Assembly (NCBI RefSeq): GCF_000003815.2
Contig: NC_049982.1
Span: 31,390,573 to 31,454,572, forward strand
Direction of reading: 5' to 3'
Length of the DNA: 64,000 nucleotides
Source of the DNA: Branchiostoma floridae
Taxonomy: Eukaryota; Chordata; Leptocardii; Amphioxiformes; Branchiostomatidae
Shown: positions 1-12,700 of the stretch, piece after piece
How positions within the stretch are numbered: position 1 is the first letter of the stretch
How the letters are laid out: each line of letters opens with the position of its first letter
The notes under the pieces: generated by a model
What the model saw: only the letters and a program-made list of their open reading frames with translations
Database searches by the model: none
Told to the model about the DNA's origin: nothing
Program-made: the position numbers and the translations under genes

Positions 1-211
1 TTTATAACCACCGCGAAAAGTCCTTTTTCCCGCTATCGCGAAATTAAATCCCCGCAAACTTAAATGCATTTACAGTATCACATCATCGGCCAAAGCGCCA
101 AGTTGTGTACCTGTTTCACTTTTTTAGCGAAATTGTTTTTCGAAAGATAAATGTTTACGAGTACCTATTATTGGAAAGGGGGGACTAGAAGTTTTACACA
201 TGGGACAACAG

Positions 212-494
212 CATCCTCCTATGCAGTGACATCCAACAGCGAAAACGCCTTTCTGGATGTACCCTGCTCTTTCAACCGTCACTCCTAGTTCCTGTGGACG
301 TCCTTTCTAAACCAACTGTCAGCCAATCAGAGAATAGGCCTTTCATTTTTCAAAAGGGGGCTCGCATATATAATGGTAAGCTCATTAATATTTATAAGCA
401 GGGCGGTCAGGAACTAATAAGGTTGACGGTTAAGAAAGCAGGGTACATCCAGACAGGCTTTCTTCGCTGTTGGATGTCCCTGCGTAGGAGGATG
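212..494. mobile_element. MITE with ~73-base terminal inverted repeats
   Basis: 212-284 (CATCCTCCTATGCAGTGACA...) is the inverse of 422-494 (reverse complement starts CATCCTCCTACGCAGGGACA). Both arms share GACATCCAACAGCGAA and CTGGATGTACCCTGCT. The loop is about 137 bases and non-coding. It lies just downstream of the SRCR exon donor (517-516). Bases 1-211 show no gene. Confidence 0.75.
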
Positions 495-517
495 GGCAAC
501 AGAAGATAAAATTTAAC

Positions 518-700
518 CTTCGGCAAGTTCATTAAATCCGCTGGCTCTGAGATAGCCCAACATTCTGCAAACAACGTCAGCGTCCCTCATGTCGAAATGG
601 GTGTCGCAAACTGTGCCCCAGGTGAAACTGTCTTCCGGCCGGACCTCCACACGCCCTTCGTTCGGACCGGAACCTCCGACCAGACGGATTCTACCCACGG
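518..700 (-). CDS. Gene A exon 10: SRCR domain, first half
   Basis: 183 bases, phase 1-1, acceptor TTAACAG (AG at 702-701), donor GTTAAA at 517-516. The translation starts [19 protein letters not shown], then [20 protein letters not shown] and [17 protein letters not shown], the N-terminal 60 residues of a scavenger receptor cysteine-rich domain. The remaining 40-50 residues, with the last conserved cysteines, must lie in the next exon beyond position 1. SRCR domains bind polyanionic and microbial ligands in several immune receptors. The acceptor's upstream sequence is antisense LINE DNA. Confidence 0.9.
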
Positions 701-3700
701 CTGTTAAGAATACAGTGGAAAATGAAACACATCTTATTTGTGAATGTGCCCAAGTCGATGCCGAAAGAAAAAGACTATTTGAAAAAGTGGCCAAACATCA
801 CACCAATATTTTCATTGTTAAAAACGTCACAAAAGATTCTCGTCCTACTAAGATCATTGAATCAATCTATCATAGAATACATGAGGCATTTCATTTTCAA
901 CTGTCTTCATCGACCATAATTATTCATTTCATGTATCTAGTCTTTCTTTACTTGCAATCAGCCCCATGGGCATGAATTTGCAATAAACATTATCATTCTG
1001 GTTAAGTAATGGACATGAGCTTCATATGTATACTTTGAAATGTGACTCTTTTTATTTCTAATGTTTCTTCTATTTCTCCTGTCAATTCTTCGGATCGATT
1101 CGTTTCTGTTCTATTGGATCAATTGTGCAATATATCCCAGGGATAATGGGCCAATGTACCCACACATTTTTTTCTTTCTTTTTTTTAGGATTTTATTAAG
1201 AATTTGTTGGCCTTTTTTAGACCAAAACGCATATTCTCCCACTCTCCCACCCCCGCACCCTAGTATTAGAACTACACATGACCCAAAACATGGTATAGGG
1301 CTGCATTAGACATTTATTCCAAGGAACCATGCATTAATTTTTTGCGGCTTTAACCACTTCAAAATTATTTATTGGTTATAGCAGATCACCAGGTGTTATG
1401 ACACCATATACACTTTGGGGCAGGTCATCAACACTTAATTAGCCTCTATTGTACTTCGCTTCAGGAACCAAAATATTCTAACAATAACGTCAATGATTTG
1501 TGTATTACGTTTATGAAGGTTACACACCAAGGAAAACAATACTTCAAACCAGTTCATTTCAATCTGTACAACTGGATAACCTTCCGAGATCGCTTTCGCA
1601 CGCTTTGAGTGACATCCATCACTCTTCTAGACTTGATTAGTTCTGCCAGACCTGTGGAAGACTGATGTATGTCAATCAAAACGTCTGGAAGTGATCTCCA
1701 AATCGTATCCGATTGTAGAGACTGATCTGTTACAATATAGAGTCAAGGGTTCCAGGGTGCTTCTACAGATTATTTTTCAGTGGTGCCTAAGCATTTGCAC
1801 GAACCCCATGTGATTCGTAAGAATATTTTGAGATACGCACGAATCACTATGAGAAAACGCACGAACCTTATGAAAATATATAATCACATGAATCACTATG
1901 CGAAATCGTACAAACCTTATGAAAATCACACGAATCACTATGCGAAATGTACGAACCTTATGCAATTTGCACGAACCTTATGCGAATGACGCAATGTCAC
2001 GTGACCCGGCGGTGGTCGGCCGGTTTCGCATAATGTTCGTGCAAATCGCATAAGGTTCGTGTGCGTCACATAGTGATTCGTGCGAATCACATAAGGTTCG
2101 TACGTTTTCGCATAGTGATTCGAGGGATTTTCATAAGGTTCGTGCGTTTTCACATAGTGATTCGTGCGTATCACATAATGTTCGTACGGATCTCATAGGG
2201 TTCGTGGAAATGTCTAGGCACCCCTGTTATAGGAGTTTCAAGATCATGGTTACTTTTACAAATCGGTGTAGCATCGCTCCATGTCCCATTTGTCCTACAG
2301 GTGATGTTGGCAGTCCCCCACAGCTGGTACCCTGTGATACAGGTGTACCTGACTGTCTGTCCTGATGTAAAGTTACTGTTGTTATCCCTGTTCCCGTTGA
2401 AAGGCACGCCAGGATCCCAGCAATGGCCTTCAGCATTGCCTGAAGCAAAATATAAGAATATCCTATATATAAAAAAGGGACAGGTTCTTTATTGCCTTTG
2501 ACGAGAAGGGTTTGATTTAGGTTAAGCAGCTGTGGCTGTAGGTGTTCATATAGGTCAATCAGCATAACTCCAGAAGCTTTGGATGGATTTTCATTATATT
2601 TGTTATTTGAGTAGCGGTTGCAAAAAGGAAGGTCCAGTTCGAAAGCGGTTGACCTGGCATTTTCAGTCGGTACTGCAGCGGACTGAGTGTGTGTCCGTTT
2701 ATTTGCGGAGAGCATAACTCCAGAAGCTGAGAATGGTTTTGCAAGATACTTGGTAGATATGTAGAGGTTGGAAAAAGGAAGGTCAAGTACGATAATGCCT
2801 CCTAGCGGCAAGTTGCGGTACTGCAGTGGAGCTTGGAGATCAAACTTTCTGCAAGAGCTAGGTTCCTGATTTAGTAGTAAATAGGTCAGGGAGTAAGTAG
2901 TGTAAGTTTGGACCACCTAGCAAATTGCAGCGAGCGTTTTCGTTTTGAGATTTAGACATGTATAGCGAAGGAATTGACGTACCGTCATAATATTTGGTAT
3001 TTAGATATCTTGGGTGATGCTTTACATAAATAGATACTTGACGAGTTTAGCCTTGTACTTTCCTCCTGCAAATCTGATATTGCTGTCGTAACTGAGACGT
3101 GGTTTTCTGAGGAACTGCCAGAGGAAGTAACAGCTATTGACGGCTACAGTTTGTTCCGCAAAGACCGTCAAGGAAAGAGAGGCGGCGGAGTAGCTGTTTA
3201 TGTAAGGAACTCTATAACAGCGAAACCTGCCAACGTCGTCGTACCTGCTGAACTGGAATGTGTATGGATACACCTCCGTCCTCCTTGCCTCCCTCGAGAG
3301 GTCACATCTATTGCACTCTGTGCGGTGTACAACCCTCCAGCGTCACCCAATGAGAACGCGTTACTCGACCACCTGTCGCAATCGATGGACGCAACAAGAA
3401 ACTCCCACCCAGACATTGGTTTCCTAGTGTTAGGTGACCTGAATCGCCTAGACTCCAGCCACCTTTGCCGAAACCATTCGTTGCAACAGGTTGTAGATAT
3501 CCCCACGCGTGGCAACGCAGTCTTAGACCAGATACTGACAAACAACTGTGTTTTACTATCCGGAGAACGTAGACAGCTGCCAAACAACAAGCGAAAGAAA
3601 GTGGTGCGGCCAATGCGCGACTCCGATCTCAGGGCCTTTGGTTCCTGGATAACATCACATACCTGGGATGAAGTCTTTCAGGCAACCAGCACTGAGAATA

Positions 3701-6700
3701 AGTGCACTACCTTCTACGAAACTTTGAACCGGGCCATTGAAAAGTTCCTTCCAACTAAAACTGTGCGCCTTCACTGTAGGGACAAACCTTGGGTAACGCC
3801 AATCATAAAGTCGTTGATTTTCAAACGACAGCAGGCTTTCATCAAGGGGAACACATGCCTATGGAAACGCTACAGGAACAAGATAGTGCGAGAGATCTCC
3901 CTGACTAAGAAGAAGCACTACCATGACAAGATAAAACATCTTAAGTCTGCAGATCCAAAGAAATGGTATCAAAACATCAAACAAATGGCAAATATACGCA
4001 GTGACACCTCCGCCATTGAAGTTCCTGGCCTGGATCCCGCCTCAACCCAGACTGTTGCCAACGCCATCAACAAACACCTGGCTTCTGCGTCCCAGTTGTT
4101 CCCGCCGTTATCCCTGGAGGATTTACCATCGTTCCTGCCTGCCCCTGGTCCTCCCCCTCAAGTCACGGTGTGGGACATGTACCACCGGCTCCACAGAGTA
4201 AAGCTGGGCAAGGCTTCTGGGGTGGACGGCATTTCTGCGCGGTTGGTGCGAGAATTCGCCTTTGAACTCAGTCTGCCCGTTAGTGACATCTTCAACTCGT
4301 CTCTCCAGGAAGGGTATGTGCCCTCGGTGTGGAAGATGGCTGATGTCGTACCTGTTCCGAAGGAGAAACCAGCACGTCTTGAAAAGCTCCGCCCGATATC
4401 CCTGACACCCATCTTCGCCAAGGTCTGCGAGGGTTTTGTCACGGATTGGTGTTTAAGCGACATACTACCAGCTATAGACCCCCGTCAGTATGGATCGCTC
4501 AAGGGCAAATCCACCACGCATTATCTAACCAGCCTAATGCATTACTTGGCAAGTACAACAGATAAGCCTGGCTTCTGTAACACCCTCGTCCTGACTGACT
4601 TCACACGCGCTTTTGATCGTGTGCACCACCTGACCGCAGTCTCCAAACTTCTGGACCTAGGCGTCAGACGTTCCATCATTCCCTGGGTATGCGCCTTTCT
4701 ATCGAATCGTCAACAGCGCGTGAAGTACCGACAAGTTGTGTCCGACTGGGAAACGCTTACTTGTGGCGTACCGCAAGGAACCAAGTTGGGTCCCCTGGTG
4801 TTTCTCGCGCTCATAAATGACGCATCACCGGTGAGTGAAGACTCAGCCGAGACTTGGAAGTATGTTGATGACATGTCGTTGTCGGAGGCAAGGCACGTTA
4901 CACATGACTCCACGGTGCAAACTGACGTGGATAATCTCGTTCATTGGACAGAAGCCAACTACATGCAACTGAACCCCTCCAAGTGCATAGTACTGCTCAT
5001 ATGCTTCATGCGAAACCCTCCTCCCCCACCTGTAGTGACTGTTAAGTCAACAACACTTGAAGTCGTTGAATTCGCGAAGATACTAGGGGTGATCTTTCAA
5101 GCTAACCTTAAGTGGGACATCCACGTCAACATGATGGTCAGCAAAGGCAGCCGCAGGCTGTACCTGTTACGGGTATTGAAGAGACATGGTCTGGACTCTA
5201 GTGACTTGACATTAGTGTTCTGTGGATTTATAAGACCAATCTTAGAATACGCATGTCCGGTATGGCACCCTGGAATCACTAGTGCCCAGTCTAGGGCCAT
5301 AGAGAACGTACAAAAAAAGAGCTTGCCGCATGATTCTAGGTTCCACCTATGTTAGTTACGACATGGCTCTAGACCAGTTGTCCCTTCCGTCTCTGTGCAA
5401 CAGACGGCACGAACTCTGTACAAAGTTTGGTACCTCTTTGCTGAGCTCCTCGTCTTTCTCAAAATGGCTACCGCCAAACCGTGTGAGCCTGCATGGCAGA
5501 AACCTCAGGTCTAAACACCAGATAACACAATTCCACTGTAGAACGGCTAGGTACAGAAAGACTACACTGCCGTACCTTGTCGACTTGCTAAACAGTTCAT
5601 AGTGCTAGAAGTATAACTAAGCTCAGTTGGATGTATACACAGTTATTTTAAAGATGATTATTGTTATGTTTTAAAATGTTTTGACTTGTGTACCTCTATT
5701 GCTTTTCATTTTAAATGTAACATGTGTAAAGCATACTGCAATTCAGCCGAAGAAATGAAGGCTGCCACTGTATGTTATTGTTTGTCGGTCGATGCGGAAA
5801 TAAACCATTCATTCATTCAAATAATGAGCTAATTTGCATTATCAATAAAGAAAGTTTAAAAATATTTAGCATAGTAGGATGATCAAACATGCGACATATG
5901 TAACTGAAAAAGAGAAAAATATTGATAGACATAAACTATGCAGATGTGGACTTACTTTGCAAATTTAATGAGGAAGTATGATTGCACAACAGTGATAAAT
6001 GATAACTTCAATCTTCATGCATATGAAAGCTAAGTAAAGTACCGCTAAGTACATTATCAAACATAAATCATGCAAATCAGGGTCTTATTTACATAACATA
6101 TGAGGAAATGCTATCATAGCCTTCTCTGCTAAGACTTTAGCAAGGAAGACTTTCATACTTTGGACAACATTATTAAATAACATATTTTGTTATTTGGTCT
6201 GACAAGATGATCAGCTGATAATTTATACTAATGCTTCCAAACAGCGCGTTGCAATTATAATTTGCGGGTCATTCTGCAGCACACTTAATTTGTCCATGTC
6301 TAAAAGTAGCCTTTTTAGATAGCAGAATGGTCCATAAAAGTTGGCCAAATCTCTGAGTTCCAATGGTCTCTCGTTTCTTAAAGTTTTGTGTACATTCCTT
6401 AATGTCTGATAATCACTCAACTCCTGTCATTAGCTAAGAGTCCCTGCTGTTAGCGAGAAATTGTGTCCGATGTCGGTTACACAAGTTGTTTTGGCGCCAC
6501 CAGTTTACGTTGACCTACTTTCAACTTCTTATATCAAAGTGCCCAAATCTCTCTATCCCAAAATGGGATAGTCTGCAAACTTTTGTATCTCCCTAAATGC
6601 GTGATAGTCACTTGACTCCTTTGTGAAGCTTATCCTGACTACTGTTAGCGAGAAAATGTAACTGAAGTCGGCTATGCTGGGAAAATCACATATGGCGCAG

Positions 6701-9700
6701 TTTATGCAAATGAGTAAATTAGCTCCTGTTTGTTGAATACATATTACTGTGATAAGAGTATTACTGTGAAAATTGTAATCAAAGACCTTACTTATGTAGG
6801 AGAACTTGAACCCCTGACGAGTGGCACTGTGATCAGATGTAAACCTGAGGAACATCATGTTAGATGTGCTGGTGATGGGGCTGACTGTCTGTTGTCCCGT
6901 CAAGCTGGACAGCGAGGAATAAATAGCCAATATTGCATATACATGTACCGACTAATGAAACACTGCATGATACGTTAGGCCCGCTTCTAGTATTCAGAAT
7001 AGGCCATGTTGATTTGATTATATGGCTGACATCTCATGGGAACCCCCTCACTGATGCGAGCGTGCGAATAATTTTGGAACAGAAGGGGCGTCTTTGAATT
7101 AACATCACCATGCCTTAATCATTAAGATGTTAAGTTATTTCGCAAACGCTCTAAACATTTCATGGGGGTATGAGGTCGCCGTACTTCAATTTATTTATCT
7201 AATGCTTTACGGTTACTATCAATTTTCTTCCAACAGTGACAGTTTTGAAGGTAGAGTACGTACCTCCAAATTTTCGATGTCTATCAGCACATCTTGGTCA
7301 CGGAGAATGGGATATTCTCGATCTCGCGAGAGAACACGAGACTATGCCAGGCTTGCGTACTCATCCGCCCCCTCCCCTCGCCTCCTTACGAAGAGACTTG
7401 AGACTAAGCCATTCTCCGTGATCAAGATATGCTCAACGGTTAGACATCGAAAATTTGGAGGTACGTACTCTAAATTTAAAACAGTCACTGTTAGAAGAAA
7501 ACTGATAGCAACTGTATACATGCGTGACTGATGAACCTCTTCAACTAATGCTTTACCTTTTTAACTGCGTTGCACTATCACTGGCTCCATCGTAGATGGT
7601 CAGAAAGTCATGTCTGTACTCAATGTTGAAACTGTCGAACATGAGACGAATTATGCTTCCTTCTTGTACCATGATCCACCACTCGCAGTTCTCATCGTCG
7701 TCATAGTTACTGGGATAGTTCGGTGACGTCACAGGGCCTCCAGAGGGAGCCGTCAGGACACTTCCACATTCGGTTGTACCGGGTACTTACAATGATAGGA
7801 ATGAAATGTTTGAATGTAAGTTCATCTGTGACGGTAGTCAACATTATGTTACAATTTTAAGACTTTACGTCCGTGCACAAAATGAATTCCGAAGCGCTTA
7901 CCAACAAGCTTTCGATCGGACGTCCTCTGATCCTTCTTAAGTTGAAATGACCCAACATCTAAGTCAGACACATCCGGAAGAAAGTGTGACGTCAGCAAAG
8001 GGTCAAAGGTGCTTGGCAGTCGGTGTCGGCCCCCGTCACGGTTAAGGGAAGGTTGGTGGGTCATTTCAACTTGAGAAGGATCAGAGGACTGATCGAAAGC
8101 TTGTTGGTAAGCGCTTTATTTTGTTCACGGATATAAAGTCTTAAAATTGTAACATAATAGGGATGACATATATAAGGGCAAGTCACTTTATTTTTTTATT
8201 TTTACGGGGTTACAAAAGAATATCATTATGATTTAGTTCATTCTTGTTCGAAATCACCACGTTATTTATTTTCATCGAATGAGCAAAATGTGAAATGGTC
8301 GACTTGTCTCTTTTTCTCTAGGAGCCAAAGGACAAATCTTGCAACTGAAAACTGTTACGAATGTTATGAACTGTTATGAAGTCCATTCCCCCCCCCCCCC
8401 CGTGGATTTGCCGACTGAAATTTGAATGATTTATTTGGTGGTTATAGCAAATGAGTAGGTGTTATGGCACCATATACACCTCGGGGCAGGTCATCAACCC
8501 TAATTAGACTCTGTTATATTTGGCTTCAGGAACCAAAATTTTCTAACCCTAACTTACTTTCATGAATGTTACAAACCCAAGAAAACAATATTTCAAATCA
8601 GTTCAATCTGTACAATTGGAGAAGATTCGGAGATAACTTTCGCACCCTTTGATCATGATTGACATCCATCACTCTTCTAGACTTGATTAGTTTCTGCCAG
8701 ACCTGCAGAAGACTGAGGGATATCACTCAAAACGTCGGGAAGTGGTCTCCAAATTGCATCCGATTGTAGAGATCGATCTGTCACAATATGGAGACAGCGT
8801 GCTTTACCATATCATTGGAGTTTCAATATTAATTTAAAATTCATCTGTGTTGGTAGAAGTCATTCTTGAAATAGTTGAACCGTAATTTTAAACACAGACA
8901 TTTTGACTGCACAGCATCAGTCTTTGTCAAGGAGTGAACAATCCGCTGCTTTCGTGACGTCACGTTATGCTGTAACCTATGATCCGTTGCTCACTGAGTC
9001 ACGTGTTCTGTCTGCATAACGTGACGTCACGAAAGCAGTGGATTGTTCATTCCTTGACAAAGGCTGATGCTGTGCAGTTGAAAATTTGGGTGAGTCCAAT
9101 TTTTGTGTCGGAAATTACAGTTCAACTATTTCAAGAGTTTCAATATTATTAGAGTATTACTTTTACAAGTCGGTGTAGCATCACTCCATGTCCCATTCGT
9201 CCGGCAGGTGATATTGGCAGTCCCAAACAGCTGGTACCCTGTCATACAGGTGTACCTGACTGTCTGTCCAGCCGCAAAGCTAGTGCTGTTGTCATCCCTG
9301 CTCCCATTGGCAGGCACACCAGGATCCCGGCAATGGCCTTCGTCATTGCCTGAAGAAAAACAGTGCAAAAGAATCTCCTACCTCTGAGTGAATGGTTCTT
9401 TATTTCTTTAAAGGAGCATTACACTCCATTACACTCCAGAAGTAAGTATTCCTTAGAGAATAAATAGATGTGCTTGAATCAAGTTTGTTTGGTCAAATTT
9501 ACCATCAGATGAATCCTAAACGTAAGATAAACATTGTAGTCCCCTGAGGACCCTTCCAATTGAATTGTGCATGGGGGGGGGGGGGAGGGGATGTCACTCA
9601 AAACGTCTGGTAATCTCCAAATCGTATCTGATTGTAAAGATTGATCTGTCACAATATGGAGTCAAAGATGCCAGGGTGCTTGTACAGAATATTTTTTGGG

Positions 9701-12700
9701 GGTTAAATATCATTATCATATAGCCAGACGACGTCGACCAATCAAAAGACTACATTTTCCCCATAACTCAGGACATTGATATCCTATATACTACCTGCAT
9801 CCGGGGTATAGGTCTCGTTCTCAGAGTACTGTCAACCATTAGCGAGGAGAGGAATACTTACATCGATGGGATCGAGGACCACAAAATGGCGGGGGGTTCA
9901 AAGACGAACAAAACATGCAAATAGATGACAAATAGTAACATTACGACAGGTACATGGAGTGGTGGGGAGATTTTATCGCCCAGCCACACAGGTAAGAACG
10001 TTGGTAAGGTAGGGGAAGCAAGAATCCACCCACGAAAAATGGAATAAAACGAAAAAAAGGGAACAAAACGAACAAAAACTGGATCTTCTCTATGGGCTAG
10101 CGCTACTATGTATGCGATCTCGGGAGCTGAGTCGTCACTGCTAGATATATGACAATGTCTATATAATAATAACTTTAATAGCCCGCTTTCCTACGGTATA
10201 TACGGTGTCATAATTCATCGCCGAATCCTATAACCTCCTCATAAACGACCTGACTCTTTCGCTTCATTTGGTGGTTATAGAAACCTGAAATGAATTATGG
10301 CACCGTATACACTATATTAACCCTATATTGTTACTTTCACAAGTCGGTGCAGCGTCACTCCATGTCTTAGTGGTCCTACAGGTGATGTTAGCAGTCCCCC
10401 ACAGCTGGTACCCTGTCATACAGGTGTACCTGACTGTCTGTCCAGGCGCAAAGCTAGTGCTGTTGTCATCCCTGTTCCCATTGGCAGGCACACCAGGATC
10501 CCAGCAATGGCCTTCAGCATTACCTGAAGAAAAAATAAGGGCAAAAAAATTCCTACCTAAGTGACTGGTTCTTTCATATTTCTTTAAAGGAGCATTCCAC
10601 TCCAGAAGTGCGTATTATGATTCCTTAGAGAATAAATAGTTATGCTTGAATCAAGTTTGCTTGATCAAATTTATCATCAGATGAATCCTAAACGCAGGGT
10701 AAACATTGTAGTGAACGAGTTCTTGAATTCCCCTGAGGACCCTTCCAATTGTGCACAGTGCAAAAGAATCTCCTACCTCTTCGTGACTGGTTCTTCATTT
10801 TTTACAACAATACGAGCAGATAGTCCACGAGGGGGGAAGGCGAGTTTATATTGAACAGTGCATCAAATTTAATCAGATAACATCATTACGCAATGTTGGA
10901 CATACGGGTTATAAGATATGCCAGATAACAATTGACAAGTAACTGGGTATGATTTTGGAAACGGCCAAGCGTTTCGATAGCATTCACTACCATTCGTCGT
11001 ATATGCTAGCATAGGTATGCAAAAGAGATGAAGACATTTTTCAATAGAAGATGAGGACAATGGTCCAATAAGAAACAAAAGTAAGACCAAGTCAAGACAA
11101 GGTTGATGCATATAAGTCAATTAGCTCTTGTTCGTTGAATACATATAACTGTGATAAAAGTATTACTGTGAGAAGTGTAATGAAAGACCTTACTTATGTA
11201 GGAGAACTGGAACCCCTGACGAGTGACACTAAAGTCAGATGTAAACCTCAGGAACATCATGTTAGATGTGCTGGTGATGGGGCTCACTGGCTGTCGACCT
11301 GATAATCTGGGCAGCGAGGAAAGAAATCGCCAAGATTGCACGTACCAACTAATAGAAATTATTGTATCGTTGAAGAGATTCATCAGTCACGTATGTACAC
11401 AATTAATAGAATTTTCATCAATCGGTGACTACTTTTTGAAAGGTAAACACCCAGTTGGAAGGTGCGAAGCTGAACCGCAATGATGGCTGGGAGCTGCCCA
11501 AGTCCTACCTACCCCTACTCCGCAATGAGGCGGGGTGAGGGGCAGAAGATCCACTTAAGTCTCGAATCAGTTCTCGTAAATCTCGCAAGAACTGGGTCAC
11601 TCCGTGATCAAGGTGGACTGATGGCCATCGAAAATTTGGAAGTACGTGAGTTAACATTTCAAAAAAGTAGTCACTGATTGATGAAATTTCTATTAACCAA
11701 AATAATGTATGGTTTTAAATCTCTTTTGCGTCTGGAATCGAGAATAATTTGAGGCTTTGAGATAGGAGATTTCGATGACCCACACTTATTAGGAGCTATA
11801 AATGTATTGTTTGTGCATTTACTACTATACCTTTGTAACTGCGGAGTACTACCATCGGCTCCATCGTAGATAGACAGAAAGTCAATGTCATCCTCAGTGT
11901 CGAAAGTGTCGAACATGAGACGAATGATGCTTCCTTCTGGTACCGTGATCCTCCACTCGCAGTCCTCAGTGTTGCCATAGTTACTGGGGTAGTTTGGTGA
12001 CGTCACAGGGCCTCCAGAGGGAGCCGCCAGGTCACTTCCACATTCGGGATCTGTATCTGTATGACGATTTATTGCGCAACTTTTGCAACGATGACAATGT
12101 ATGGCAATGTATAGATAACAAAAGTTACAGTCTAATACTACACATATAAATTATATTACAACGATTTTTTTTTTGCTTTTGAAAAGCCAGAACGGCTTAC
12201 GCTAGAGACACCAAACTTTGTGAGTTTTCCTAGAATTTAGTTGGGAACAATTTCACAACGTTTGAATTTTTTTCTTGTTGCCATGGCAGCCGTTTGTTTA
12301 GAGGCACTTTTAATGAAAATCGCTAATTTTGGTTCTAGCCATTAATTTTTTCGCGTTTATTTGCTAAATTACTGCTATTTTCTAACATAAATAAAATCCC
12401 ATGTTATCTAGAATACCTTTCATAATTGATTAAGCATAATTATGCTAATGTGATGACGTTACGGGCCAATATCCAAGGTGGCGTACCGTATGACCGATCA
12501 AGAACAACTAGCTTATTATCCCTAAAAACTACCTGGTATTTTTTAATAAAAAAAAACTTTAAATGAACGTTTTTAGTCTATTTCCGTTATCTTTTGCGAT
12601 TATTTATTGCCGAAAATGTGTTTTTGAATTTAAAAATTCAAGGAGATAGATATACGAGTAAGATGGCGGAGCCAAACTGGTAACTTAGATATGCATGATG

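Noticed and set aside
2227-2916. Long minus-strand open frame of 229 codons overlapping CCP3.
   Set aside because: It is in a different frame from the CCP exon, and its upstream part covers a duplicated non-coding segment (CATAACTCCAGAAGCT appears twice).
7127-7531. 134-codon plus-strand open frame.
   Set aside because: It lies on the two arms of a MITE; the coding look comes from the inverted repeat.
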